Shown here in pieces: positions 52,448 to 60,262 of a DNA stretch of 64,000 bases; the first letter of the stretch is position 1; each line of letters begins with the position of its first letter. The notes below the pieces were generated by a model. That model was given only the letters and a program-made list of their open reading frames with translations. It had not been told where the DNA came from and made no database searches. The stretch comes from CAVVEC01 sp963770485 (GTDB lineage Bacteria > Acidobacteriota > Terriglobia > Terriglobales > Acidobacteriaceae), in contig CAVYPX010000007.1 of assembly GCA_963770485.1 (NCBI GenBank), positions 18,231 to 82,230 on the forward strand, in the 5' to 3' direction. Position numbers and translations under genes: made by a program.

Positions 52448-53427
52448 GTCTCCCGCAGTTCAAGTTGGTGCGGCCTCATACTGTGGACGAAGCCGTCGCC
52501 TATCTGGCGAAACATCCCGACAACATTCAGGTCCTCGCCGGCGGAACTGACCTGATCCCCTCCATGCGCCAGAAATTATTCGGGCCTGGATATGTTCTCG
52601 ATATCCGTCATATCGCGGAATTGAAGGGAATCCGTGAGCGGAAGGGAAGTGGCGTCGAAATTGGGGCGCTGACCGCGCTCAGCTCCATTGAGCACTCAGA
52701 GTTGCTGCGACGCCGGTACCCGGTGCTGACCGAGGCGGCCGCCACGGTGGCATCACCTGTGCTCCGCAACATGGGCACGATAGGCGGAAACATTTGCCTG
52801 GACACCCGCTGCTTGTGGTACAACCAGTCGCTCACCTGGCGCAAGGCCTGCGGGTTCTGCATCAAGAAAGACGGCGACTTGTGCCACGTCGCTCCAGGTG
52901 GCACCAAATGCTGGGCAGTATTCTCCGGCGACACTCCACCCGCTCTGCTCTGCTTGAATGCAGAAGTGGAGATTGTCGCGGCGTCGGGCGTCCGGCGCGT
53001 TCTGCTGCGTGAGTTTTACACCGGGCTCGGGGATCGGTATCGCGTGCTACAGCCGAATGAACTGGTCACGCGCATCTTCCTGCCAGAGGCCACAGCCGGC
53101 TACCACGGCGTTTACCGCAAGCTGCGCGTTCGAGGGTCCATCGATTACCCGCTGGCCGGAGTCGCCATCGCCATGAAACGTTCGAACGGCCATGTTGCCG
53201 ATGTTCGCCTGGCGATCACCGCCGTGAACCCCGCGCCACTGCTGGTGAAAGGTGCGGCGGAGATGCTGGCAGGAAAAGCCGTGGATGAGGCGCTGGCGGC
53301 AGCTGTCGGCGATCTGGCGGCGAAGACGGCGAAGCCTTTGACCACCTCCGCTCTCACTCCGGAGTATCGCCGGGAGATGATTCGCGTGTTTACCAAGCGG
53401 GCGGTCCTTGCGGCGGCGGGCAATTGA
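52444..53427 (+). CDS. hcrB: 4-hydroxybenzoyl-CoA reductase-like, FAD and [4Fe-4S] subunit
   Basis: A CO-dehydrogenase-type flavoprotein subunit (327 aa): FAD motifs AGGTDLIPSM and TIGGNICLD. The important feature is an inserted loop with Cys123, Cys139, Cys147 and Cys156 (TRC, GFC, DLC, TKC). The spacing 16-8-9 equals the Cys122-138-146-155 set that binds the extra [4Fe-4S] cluster in Thauera HcrB, a feature I know only from 4-hydroxybenzoyl-CoA reductases, which use low-potential electrons to remove the para-hydroxyl group. It has a TTG start (52444) overlapping the upstream stop. The electron donor (ferredoxin) is not visible here. Confidence 0.88.
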   Translation: MSLPQFKLVRPHTVDEAVAYLAKHPDNIQVLAGGTDLIPSMRQKLFGPGYVLDIRHIAELKGIRERKGSGVEIGALTALSSIEHSELLRRRYPVLTEAAATVASPVLRNMGTIGGNICLDTRCLWYNQSLTWRKACGFCIKKDGDLCHVAPGGTKCWAVFSGDTPPALLCLNAEVEIVAASGVRRVLLREFYTGLGDRYRVLQPNELVTRIFLPEATAGYHGVYRKLRVRGSIDYPLAGVAIAMKRSNGHVADVRLAITAVNPAPLLVKGAAEMLAGKAVDEALAAAVGDLAAKTAKPLTTSALTPEYRREMIRVFTKRAVLAAAGN

Positions 53428-53432
53428 TCACC

Positions 53433-53648
53433 CTGTCATTCTGAGCGAAGTCGGATGGTTCGCTTGCGGACCATCCGACGGAGTCGAAGAACCCCGAAGC
53501 TGCTGGCGCTGTCGCAGTCGCTTAGAGGCATTCTCTCAGTACTGCTTGCGGTTTCTAAGGGGTACGGTGTGAATACCCTGATTCAGCAGAGCAGGATCGG
53601 CCTCTACCGGATCCTTCGACTTCGTAGCTGCTTCGCTCAGGATGACAG
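53433..53648. repeat. Paired inverted hairpin element after the reductase operon
   Basis: The outer ends CTGTCATTCTGAGCG (53433-53447) and CGCTCAGGATGACAG (53634-53648) are inverse copies with one mismatch. The left unit has a 10-bp stem GTCGGATGGT/ACCATCCGAC (53450-53459 / 53470-53479) and then GGAGTCGAAGAACCCC. The right unit ends with the matching GGATCCTTCGACTTCG. The ~105 bp between them do not resemble the GIY-YIG gene. Confidence 0.72.
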
Positions 53649-53683
53649 CGGCTGTTAAAATTCAGCGAACGACCGACGACCGC

Positions 53684-54526
53684 ATGATCACCGATTGCCA
53701 CATTCACATCCAGCCGATTGAAATGTTCAAGCCGCAAGCGCTGGACCTGATGAAGACAAAGCGCCCGAACTACGGCCAGATCGTTGAATTCTGCCACTCT
53801 CCGAAGGCTTTCCTTCAATACCTCGACGAAGCCGGCATCGACCGGGCGGTGCTCATCAACTACGTAGCGCCCGAGGTCATCGGTTTCACCTCTGGCGTCA
53901 ACCAATTCGTCGCCGACTACGTCAAAGAAAATCCCAAGCGGCTGATCTCGTGCGGCAGCCTGCATCCCCGGCATACTTCCAATGTGCTGGCGGACATGGA
54001 ACAGCTTCTTCGGCTCCGCATTCAAATGATCAAGATTCACCCGCCTCACCAGCTTCTCTTTCCCAACGATTACCTGACCGGAGTGAAAGAACTGGAGATC
54101 ATCTACCGAGCTGCCGAAGCCAACGGCATTCCAGTGATGTTTCACACCGGGACCTCGGTCTTCCCCGGAGCGCGCAACAAGTACGGCGACCCCATCCACA
54201 TTGACGATGTCGCGGTGGATTTCCCCAAGCTGAAAATCTTGCTGGCACACGGCGGGCGGCCACTGTGGATGGACACCGCCTTCTTCCTGGTGCGGCGGCA
54301 TCCCAACGTGTTTCTCGACATCAGCGGAATTCCGCCGAAAACTTTGCTGAAGTACTTCCCTCGCCTGGAAGAAATCGCCCACAAGACTCTGTTCGGCACC
54401 GACTGGCCCGGGCCGGGCGTGCCCGATATCAAGAAGAATCTCGAGGAATTCCGCACCTTGGCCCTGAGAGAAGAGACCCGCCAGCAGATTTTGAGCCGCA
54501 CCGCCCTGAGCATCTGGCCGGCGTAG
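53684..54526 (+). CDS. Amidohydrolase-2 family metal-dependent hydrolase/decarboxylase
   Basis: A TIM-barrel amidohydrolase of the ACMSD type. The metal ligands appear as DCHIHIQP (N-terminal H-x-H), KIHPPHQLLFPND, VMFHTGTS, LLAHGGRP and the C-terminal Asp in LFGTDWPGPG. 280 residues from ATG 53684; the frame is open further upstream through repeat DNA. Members hydrolyse or decarboxylate aromatic and ring-cleavage acids, so a role in the neighbouring aromatic pathway is plausible but unproven. It is separated from the reductase operon by a paired hairpin element, so it may have its own promoter. Confidence 0.85.
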   Translation: MITDCHIHIQPIEMFKPQALDLMKTKRPNYGQIVEFCHSPKAFLQYLDEAGIDRAVLINYVAPEVIGFTSGVNQFVADYVKENPKRLISCGSLHPRHTSNVLADMEQLLRLRIQMIKIHPPHQLLFPNDYLTGVKELEIIYRAAEANGIPVMFHTGTSVFPGARNKYGDPIHIDDVAVDFPKLKILLAHGGRPLWMDTAFFLVRRHPNVFLDISGIPPKTLLKYFPRLEEIAHKTLFGTDWPGPGVPDIKKNLEEFRTLALREETRQQILSRTALSIWPA

Positions 54527-54603
54527 GCCCAAACCGAAGAGACCTCAATGACTTCCTCTGTGTCCTTCGTGTCCTCCGTGGTTAGCTTCTCCGGCGGGGT
54601 TGC

Positions 54604-55245
54604 CTACCGCGACGTGAACAAATGCCCTAGCTTCTCCTTCTTGGTCTTGAGGTAATCTTCGGCGTGGATGCTGGGTAAGACTTCGCAGGGCACCCGCTCG
54701 GTCACCTGGATCCCCCCACGCTCGAGCGCCGCAACTTTGTCGGGATTATTGGACAACAACCGGACCCGAACAATACCCAGCGCCTTCAAGATTCCCGCTG
54801 GCATCGCGAACTCACGCTGATCCGCCTTGAAGCCCAGGCGCTCGTTCGCTTCCACGGTGTCGAGTCCGGCGTCCTGCAGTTCGTAGGCCTGCAACTTCGC
54901 CATCAGACCGATGCCGCGACCCTCCTGCTGTTCGTAGATGAGCACGCCCGCGTCTTGCTCGGCGATCATGGCCAGCGCCATTTCCAGTTGCTGGCGGCAA
55001 TCACAGCGCAGCGAGCCAAACACGTCTCCGGTGAGGCATTGCGAATGAATGCGCACCAACGGAACCGCAGAGAGCACATCCCCCATCACCAGCGCTACGG
55101 CTTCTTCGGTGTTTCGCAGCTTGCCCTGGCCAAATTCTCCCCGAAATCCAAGGATACGGAACTTGCCCCAGCGGGTGGGGAAGTCCGCGGACGCAATCTG
55201 CTCAATCGATTGGGAACTCACACAAGTAGTATAAAGAGCGTTCAT
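54604..55245 (-). CDS. ribA: GTP cyclohydrolase II
   Basis: Opens GTP to the first committed intermediate of riboflavin synthesis. The zinc-binding cysteines sit in SQCLTGDVFGSLRCDCR, with VRIHSQ before and YEQQEGRGIGLMAKLQAYELQDAG after (GTP site and catalytic residues), and IVRVRLLSNNPDKVAALE near the end. At 213 aa it is the stand-alone RibA type without the RibB (DHBP synthase) domain. It would support FAD supply. Start ATG 55245 (MNALYTTC). A weak CCTCTGTG repeat lies just beyond its 3' end (54550-54585). Confidence 0.95.
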   Translation of the reverse strand: MNALYTTCVSSQSIEQIASADFPTRWGKFRILGFRGEFGQGKLRNTEEAVALVMGDVLSAVPLVRIHSQCLTGDVFGSLRCDCRQQLEMALAMIAEQDAGVLIYEQQEGRGIGLMAKLQAYELQDAGLDTVEANERLGFKADQREFAMPAGILKALGIVRVRLLSNNPDKVAALERGGIQVTERVPCEVLPSIHAEDYLKTKKEKLGHLFTSR

Positions 55246-55336
55246 TAATGTTCGCTACTCACGGACGCAGAGCAACAGCAAACTCTGGTCGTGGCTGCGA
55301 TCCTACGATCGCCATCGGGAGGTCCATCTACGAAAT

Positions 55337-56044
55337 CTACCACGACGCATACCGATAGCGCCGCGGCCGTTCCGGCATCATTTTGATCAGGACAATACCC
55401 GCGATGAAGCCTCCGACATGGGCCCAGAATGCAATTCCACCGCTGGTCTGGCTGGTTTCCGCAATCGAAGTCGCGGCTCCGCTCAGGAACTGCATCAAGA
55501 ACCAATATCCCAACACCAACCAGGCAGGCAGGTAAAAGAAAAAGATCGGAGGAAACCAGGTCATCACGCGAGCCCTGGGATACAGCACAAAATAGCCGCC
55601 CATCACGCCGGCAATGGCGCCGCTCGCCCCGACGCTGGGTATGTTCGAATCGGCATTGAGCAGAATGTGAGTCAGCGAGGCGGCGAATCCGCTGACTAGA
55701 TAAAACAGCAGGTAAGGGAAGTGGCCGAGATAATCTTCAATGTTGTCGCCGAAAATCCACAGCACCCACATATTTCCAATGATGTGCAGCCAGGAAGCGT
55801 GCAGGAACATCGAGGTCAGGATGGTAAGAAACAAGCTGGGCAACGAATAATGAACCGACCCCGCCAGTGCCCGCTCAAAGTGCGCCGGCACCACGCCAAA
55901 CTGATACATCAGGCTGTTCAATGCCCGATGACCTTCGCCACCCACCGACAATTCAAACAGGAACACCAGCGCGTTCAGCGCGATAATGAAGTAGGTAACG
56001 TACGGCGTACTGAACCGGGGCGTGTCGTCGCGGATAGGAATCAT
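55337..56044 (-). CDS. Rhomboid-family intramembrane serine protease
   Basis: A polytopic membrane protease of 235 aa with six to seven helices. HIIGNMWVLWIFGDNIEDYLG matches the rhomboid HxxxN element, the catalytic Ser is in SVGASGAIAGVMGGYFVLYP (GxSG), and the catalytic His is in FWAHVGGFIAGIVLIKM. The N-terminus MIPIRDDTPRFSTPYVTYFIIALNALVFL is typical of this bacterial subgroup. Substrates cannot be read from sequence. Confidence 0.94.
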   Translation of the reverse strand: MIPIRDDTPRFSTPYVTYFIIALNALVFLFELSVGGEGHRALNSLMYQFGVVPAHFERALAGSVHYSLPSLFLTILTSMFLHASWLHIIGNMWVLWIFGDNIEDYLGHFPYLLFYLVSGFAASLTHILLNADSNIPSVGASGAIAGVMGGYFVLYPRARVMTWFPPIFFFYLPAWLVLGYWFLMQFLSGAATSIAETSQTSGGIAFWAHVGGFIAGIVLIKMMPERPRRYRYASW

Positions 56045-56063
56045 ACGGGATTACGAGATTGGC

Positions 56064-56161
56064 TAATTTGGTAATTTAGTAATTGAGAAGCGCAGACCTA
56101 CGTTTGCGATCTCGCCGGGCCGATATCATTGTCTCCGTTTTTGTCTTAAATTACCAAATTA
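56064..56161. repeat. 15-bp perfect inverted repeat flanking the truB promoter region
   Basis: TAATTTGGTAATTTA (56064-56078) and TAAATTACCAAATTA (56147-56161) are exact inverse copies with 68 bp between them, in the gap between the divergent rhomboid and truB genes. AT-rich arms stand out against the GC-rich background. It could be an operator pair or a dispersed repeat. Confidence 0.7.
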
Positions 56162-56186
56162 CCCACTTGCTGAATTATCTATTGCC

Positions 56187-57134
56187 ATGAACGGCGTCCT
56201 CATCATCGACAAGCCTGCCGGGCTGACCTCGCACGACGTGGTCAACCGTGTGCGCCGCATTCTGCAAGAGCGGTCGGTGGGCCATTTAGGCACCCTGGAC
56301 CCGCTCGCAACCGGCGTACTGCCGCTGCTGATCGGCAACCTCACCCGCTTGGCCCAGTTCTACACCGCCGCTGAAAAAACATATGAGGGCGTGATCCGCT
56401 TCGGCTTTGCCACCGATACCTACGACGCCGAAGGCGTGGCCATTGACGCACCCCAAACAGTTGAAGTATCACTTGAGGAACTGCGCGATCTCGCCCGGCG
56501 TTTCCAGGGCGTGATTGAGCAGATGCCGCCCCCATTTTCTGCCAAGAAGATTCAAGGTGTCCCAGCCTACAAGCTGGCCCGCAGACACCAAGACGTACCG
56601 CTCAGGCCGGTGCAGGTCGAAGTCAAAGAGTTTGAAATTCTAAGCGTGGACAGCGTAGCCAGCGCAAATAAAAACCGCGCCAGCTTCCGCGCTCGGGTCG
56701 CCTCCGGCACTTATATGCGGTCCGTGGCCCACGACATGGGCCAGCACATGGGGTGCGGCGCACACCTCGAATCCCTGCGCCGGACCGCAGTCGCCGAATT
56801 CCAACTGTCCGACGCCCATACATTGGAGGAAGTGGAACAAGCCCTGAAAACCGGCACGATCGAGGAACTTATGACCGAGGAAATATTCTTCCATCCACGG
56901 AGAATTCTGCCGCAGTTTCCCGCCGTGACCGCGAATGATGAAACGGCCGCGCTGATCCGCACCGGCCGCGCCGTCAACCTTCCCGAACTCTCCCGCGCCC
57001 GGCAGGTGAAGGTTTTTCATGGCCAAAGGGAACTGATCGCCATCGCGACCCGCGTGGCCGGAACCCTGTTCCACCCGAAGATCGTGCTGGCAGCGGAACC
57101 TGCGCCACAATTGGCGAATCGCACAGCCAAGTGA
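56187..57134 (+). CDS. truB: tRNA pseudouridine-55 synthase
   Basis: Converts U55 of tRNA to pseudouridine. MNGVLIIDKPAGLTSHDVVNRVRR is the family start, and VGHLGTLDPLATGVLPLLIG holds the catalytic Asp. KTYEGVIRFGFATDTYDAEG, FSAKKIQGVPAYKLARRHQ, SGTYMRSVAHDMG and a C-terminal PUA-like domain (LIRTGRAVNL, QVKVFHGQRELIAIA) follow. 315 aa, normal. Usually truB sits with rbfA/infB; here it stands alone. Confidence 0.96.
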   Translation: MNGVLIIDKPAGLTSHDVVNRVRRILQERSVGHLGTLDPLATGVLPLLIGNLTRLAQFYTAAEKTYEGVIRFGFATDTYDAEGVAIDAPQTVEVSLEELRDLARRFQGVIEQMPPPFSAKKIQGVPAYKLARRHQDVPLRPVQVEVKEFEILSVDSVASANKNRASFRARVASGTYMRSVAHDMGQHMGCGAHLESLRRTAVAEFQLSDAHTLEEVEQALKTGTIEELMTEEIFFHPRRILPQFPAVTANDETAALIRTGRAVNLPELSRARQVKVFHGQRELIAIATRVAGTLFHPKIVLAAEPAPQLANRTAK

Positions 57135-57170
57135 CCACATGTGGCGCGGAGATCCGCCTCCGCCCTGCCG

Positions 57171-57707
57171 TCACAACGGATGCCAGGTCATCTCCACCCG
57201 TACCGGGATGTCGTTCTTGATGGGGATTGTCAGGAGCGACGGTGGCTCTATCTTGAAATCGGCTAGCGTCGCCGGAATGGTTCCTGACATTCGAGTTTGG
57301 TTGCCTTGGGTTACCAGTTGGAAGGGAACCTGCTTGTAGCGGGCCGTCTGGCCAGCGAACTCGACCTCCAGATCGGCATGGATGGTGGCTGCTGTGAGGT
57401 CGGATTCAGCCAAGCGGGTGCGCACGACCACCATGGGAAACTGAGCGCCGCGCGTCACTTGCAACATGTGCAGATCGCGATTGCTGTCCCCTGAATCAAA
57501 GGACTTCACCGGAACCGCGATCAGGAAATCGCACTGGCCAGCGTGGCAAACGCCCTTGCCTCGCGCCGCATGGCTCACTCCCTGGCTCTCATGCAGCGGA
57601 TGCGCCGCATGGTAGGTTAGAGTGCATTGTTCCAGCACCCATTGGCCATCCGCCCAGGCAAATGTGGGAAGCAGCAGAAGCAGCGCCACCAAGATTTTCT
57701 TGTTCAT
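57171..57707 (-). CDS. YceI-family periplasmic lipid-binding-like protein
   Basis: A 178-residue exported protein: signal peptide MNKKILVALLLLLPTFAWA, then a lipocalin-like YceI pattern (WVLEQCTLTYHAAHPLHESQGVSHAARGKG, DLEVEFAGQTARYKQVPFQLV, MSGTIPATLADFKIEPPSLL). YceI proteins bind polyprenyl or amphiphilic ligands in the periplasm. It follows the membrane gene 57716-58417 by only 8 bp on the same strand, recalling the YceI-cytochrome b561 operons of other bacteria. Confidence 0.82.
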   Translation of the reverse strand: MNKKILVALLLLLPTFAWADGQWVLEQCTLTYHAAHPLHESQGVSHAARGKGVCHAGQCDFLIAVPVKSFDSGDSNRDLHMLQVTRGAQFPMVVVRTRLAESDLTAATIHADLEVEFAGQTARYKQVPFQLVTQGNQTRMSGTIPATLADFKIEPPSLLTIPIKNDIPVRVEMTWHPL

Positions 57708-57715
57708 CAGTGCTC

Positions 57716-58417
57716 TTAGAACTTAAATGACACCGAGAGGAGAGCGGCCCCAAACGCTCCCGCCGTGACGATGGCCACCGGCATGTGCGCCGAGGCAATC
57801 CCGTGCACCTTCTCTCCATTGCTCTTCTGGGAATAGGCCATCGCTCCCAGGATTGGAGTCAGAATCATGCCCGGGCCATGAATCCAGGCCATCGCTTTGT
57901 GGAACTTGATCGGTCCGCGGGTCACCGTGCCCGGCGGCTTGGGCGCTCGGATCGCATAGTAGGCGGTGATGCAATACAAGTCGCCCGCCACCGCCCCCAA
58001 AGCAAGGTGCACGTCGCGTCCCGTCGAACTGCTGTTGTGGCCACCGGCGCCCGCAGATGAGAAGATCGCCGCCACCAAGGGGATGGTCGTGATCAAGCCT
58101 AGCCGTTGATGAATCTTGAGCATGTGCGTCCGCTTGTCGAGCAACGCCTGAATCTTTGCATTGCCCTGGGTGGCCTCCGGGGGAAAGCCCAGATCCGTCA
58201 GGGAAGGCGCCGTAGTGCTGGAAGGGGCGTTGGGTAAATTCTCCGCCGGCGACGGGGTCGTCTTGTCCGGTGTGGTCTGATCCTGAGCCGCCGGTGTCGT
58301 CTTCTGGCGCTGGGACGAGGCTGCCGGCCCATCGTTACTGGTTTGCGCAAAAGAGGACAGCGAACCCGCCAAAAGACATGAGAACACCGCGATGATTGTC
58401 AGAGTGTTCACTTTCAT
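57716..58417 (-). CDS. Exported/membrane protein, possibly cytochrome-b561-like, partner of YceI
   Basis: A 233-residue protein: signal peptide MKVNTLTIIAVFSCLLAGSLSSFAQ, a ~60-residue Pro/Thr/Ser/Gln linker, then four hydrophobic helices. Histidines occur at helix ends in MLKIHQRLGLITTIPLV, HLALGAVAGDLYCITAYYAI, KFHKAMAWIHGPGMILTPILGAMAY and HGIASAHMPVAIVTAGAFGAALL, suggestive of bis-His heme ligation as in b561-type proteins. That reading is inference supported by the neighbouring YceI gene; no family match is certain. A role in membrane electron transfer is possible. Confidence 0.6.
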   Translation of the reverse strand: MKVNTLTIIAVFSCLLAGSLSSFAQTSNDGPAASSQRQKTTPAAQDQTTPDKTTPSPAENLPNAPSSTTAPSLTDLGFPPEATQGNAKIQALLDKRTHMLKIHQRLGLITTIPLVAAIFSSAGAGGHNSSSTGRDVHLALGAVAGDLYCITAYYAIRAPKPPGTVTRGPIKFHKAMAWIHGPGMILTPILGAMAYSQKSNGEKVHGIASAHMPVAIVTAGAFGAALLSVSFKF

Positions 58418-58703
58418 GATGTTTTGTGTGAGTCTTTATTCTAACCGTAGATGACCAAAAAGAAGAAAAGGAGGCCTCCGTAGCAGCATCTCTGCCCTGG
58501 ACAGACGACGGCCTGGCCCGCCTCGATCTTCTTGGCTGGCTTGGTCGGTCAAAAGGCGTACGAATCACGGGGCCAGCAGTAGTGTCCGATAACAGGTATT
58601 CTGTAAAACTCCCCGTTCGGCCTTCGTAACACGGCTTGCTTTTGTCGCTGTACTGTTCTCCCTGTTTGTATTCTCTACTCCCCCATCGCTGCGGAGGCTC
58701 GTT

Positions 58704-58982
58704 ATGGGCAAATCCCCGCTGCGACTCATCATCCTGCGAAGCTGGCACGATCACCAGACTTTCACAGATCACTTGGAGTGCGGTCACTCGGTTTGGCAGT
58801 TCGCCGAGTTTGACCGCGATAACCCGGGAATTAACCTACCAGTCACCACCAAGCGTCGGCGGTGTCAGGAGTGCAAAGCACTCGCTTTTGCACAAGAGCA
58901 AACTTTCCACAGAAAAATTTCAGCCCTTCCCCCAAAGAAGCCCGCAGCGAGTGCGCGCGAGGATCGGAGGAAAGCAGCGTGA
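58704..58982 (+). CDS. Small zinc-ribbon-like phage protein
   Basis: A 92-residue basic protein. HLECGHSVWQFAEFD and KRRRCQECKALAF place two cysteine pairs (C-GH and CxxC) about 40 residues apart, a zinc-ribbon-like arrangement common in small phage proteins. GGAGG lies 7 nt before ATG 58704, the best ribosome site of the array, so this is probably its first gene. The stop overlaps the next start (GTGA). Function unknown. Confidence 0.72.
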   Translation: MGKSPLRLIILRSWHDHQTFTDHLECGHSVWQFAEFDRDNPGINLPVTTKRRRCQECKALAFAQEQTFHRKISALPPKKPAASAREDRRKAA

Positions 58983-59218
58983 GCAACTTGCGCATCGAAG
59001 AAACCCCGGCGAAGCACCCGGTCCCCAATGAGCACGGCGACGCCGCCTTGTTCGAAGTGATCGCCGAGGACGAAATTCCTGTGGATTGTTCCCTGGTGCT
59101 CGAAACCTGTGACGCTCCCGCTGTGGTGCGCGTGACTTCCAGCAGCGGATACGAGCGCCGACCGCTTTGCGCCGCGCACGCGCACGTGGTTTTCGCCGAA
59201 TGGATGGTGGGGATATGA
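58979..59218 (+). CDS. Small acidic protein with Cys/His pairs, unknown
   Basis: A GTG at 58979 overlaps the previous stop and has GGAGG 8 nt upstream; it gives 79 residues (NLRIEETPAKHPVPNEHGD, CSLVLETCDAPAVVRVTSSSGYERRPLCAAHAHVVFAEWM). The C-x6-C...C-x3-H pattern might bind zinc. The frame also extends upstream of 58979, but the coupled GTG is preferred. No family recognised. Confidence 0.65.
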   Translation: MSNLRIEETPAKHPVPNEHGDAALFEVIAEDEIPVDCSLVLETCDAPAVVRVTSSSGYERRPLCAAHAHVVFAEWMVGI

Positions 59219-59499
59219 GCGTCCGAGTGTTTGAAGTTGCCGAGGATGAATGGATCGCGGCGGAAAGCGCGGAATCTGCTGCAGAGTTTTATCGGGAACT
59301 GGTCGGCGCAGAAACCTACACGGAAGTCACTGAAGAGTTTAGTGCGCCGCTTGAACTCACCCAGGCATTGTTAAACAAAATGCGCTTCACCGATGACGAG
59401 ACAACGCCACCACGAACGATTACGTTCGCAGAGCGTTTGGCGGAACTGTCGGCGAGTGCCCAATCCTACCCCTGTTTCTTTGCGACGGGAAATCTATGA
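59215..59499 (+). CDS. Small acidic phage-type protein, unknown
   Basis: 94 residues, mostly helical and acidic (RVFEVAEDEWIAAESAESAAEFYRELVGAETYTEVTEEFSAPL, LTQALLNKMRF). ATG 59215 overlaps the previous stop and its own stop overlaps the next ATG. No cysteine or membrane segment; no family recognised. Confidence 0.68.
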   Translation: MSVRVFEVAEDEWIAAESAESAAEFYRELVGAETYTEVTEEFSAPLELTQALLNKMRFTDDETTPPRTITFAERLAELSASAQSYPCFFATGNL

Positions 59500-59735
59500 G
59501 CTACACCGGCACTGTGATCGAGGATCTAATCGGCACGGTAGAGCGCCGCCAGCTGCGCACCGTGGAATACTTTCTCACCCGCGCAGCCGCATGGATTGTC
59601 ACACGACCCTGCAGCGGCACCCACATGAAGGACTGCCCCAAGTGCCAGGCCATCGAAATCTTGATGACCCGCGCCGGCCAGGGTAAGGGAGTCCCGCTGG
59701 ACCTGTTCACGACCGATTCACTGGAGAAACTGTGA
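59496..59735 (+). CDS. Small CxxC phage-type protein, unknown
   Basis: 79 residues with an N-terminal helix (YTGTVIEDLIGTVERRQLRTVEYFL) and a Cys pair THMKDCPKCQAIEILMT. Coupled to both neighbours by ATGA/GTGA overlaps. No family recognised. Confidence 0.68.
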   Translation: MSYTGTVIEDLIGTVERRQLRTVEYFLTRAAAWIVTRPCSGTHMKDCPKCQAIEILMTRAGQGKGVPLDLFTTDSLEKL

Positions 59736-60262
59736 TCCTCGAAATTTCCAAAGACGAGCGACAGCTGCTCTTGCGGTTGCTCATTCTCGCCCGCCCGGAA
59801 ACCGCATCGCAGGGTACGGCGATTAACGCCCTCAGCGAACGGGTCATGGAGTTGCGAGATGAACCCGTGCCAGTACGGAGCGATGGAGGTGGCAGTGCGC
59901 CGGGCACCACAGTTGGAAAGGGCGAGAGCCCGTTATCCCGAGAGGCTAGCCGCGACCCGGTAGCATCTCCGTCGCTCCGTAGTGGTACGCAACCTGCCGA
60001 ATCTGTCCGATGGAGCACCGAAAAGTTTGACCGCGAAGCCGTCGAACAGCTGACACTCACCCCCGCGAAAATTGACCTTAAAGAATCGGCTAATGGACCG
60101 TATGTTCTCGTGAGTTGGCCAGCTTGCGGACGTGGATACTTGTCGGCGGCGTGCTGGGATGAGCAACTTTGCCCGATCGTCGCAAGCCGCGTGAAGCAGG
60201 AGACGGTTTTCTACATGGTGCACAAGGGTAAGTACACCAACATCGTGGGGGTGAAGGCGTGA
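59732..60262 (+). CDS. Unknown 176-residue phage-type protein
   Basis: A GTG start (59732) overlaps the previous stop. The first ~50 residues are helical (LEISKDERQLLLRLLILARPETASQGTAINALSERVMELRDE), a Ser/Gly/Pro-rich linker follows (about 55-95), then a compact C-terminal part (LKESANGPYVLVSWPACGRGYLSAACWDE, VKQETVFYMVHKGKYTNIVGVKA). The final 22 nt (60241-60262) are repeated exactly at the end of the next gene. No family recognised. Confidence 0.68.
   Translation: MILEISKDERQLLLRLLILARPETASQGTAINALSERVMELRDEPVPVRSDGGGSAPGTTVGKGESPLSREASRDPVASPSLRSGTQPAESVRWSTEKFDREAVEQLTLTPAKIDLKESANGPYVLVSWPACGRGYLSAACWDEQLCPIVASRVKQETVFYMVHKGKYTNIVGVKA

Noticed and set aside
53455..53658. 67-codon frame between the reductase operon and amidohydrolase
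   Set aside because: It lies entirely within the paired repeat element and translates repeat DNA.
58592..58604. ACAG-GTATT-CTGT palindrome as a phage repressor operator
   Set aside because: Only 4-bp arms and no repressor gene in view; too short to support.
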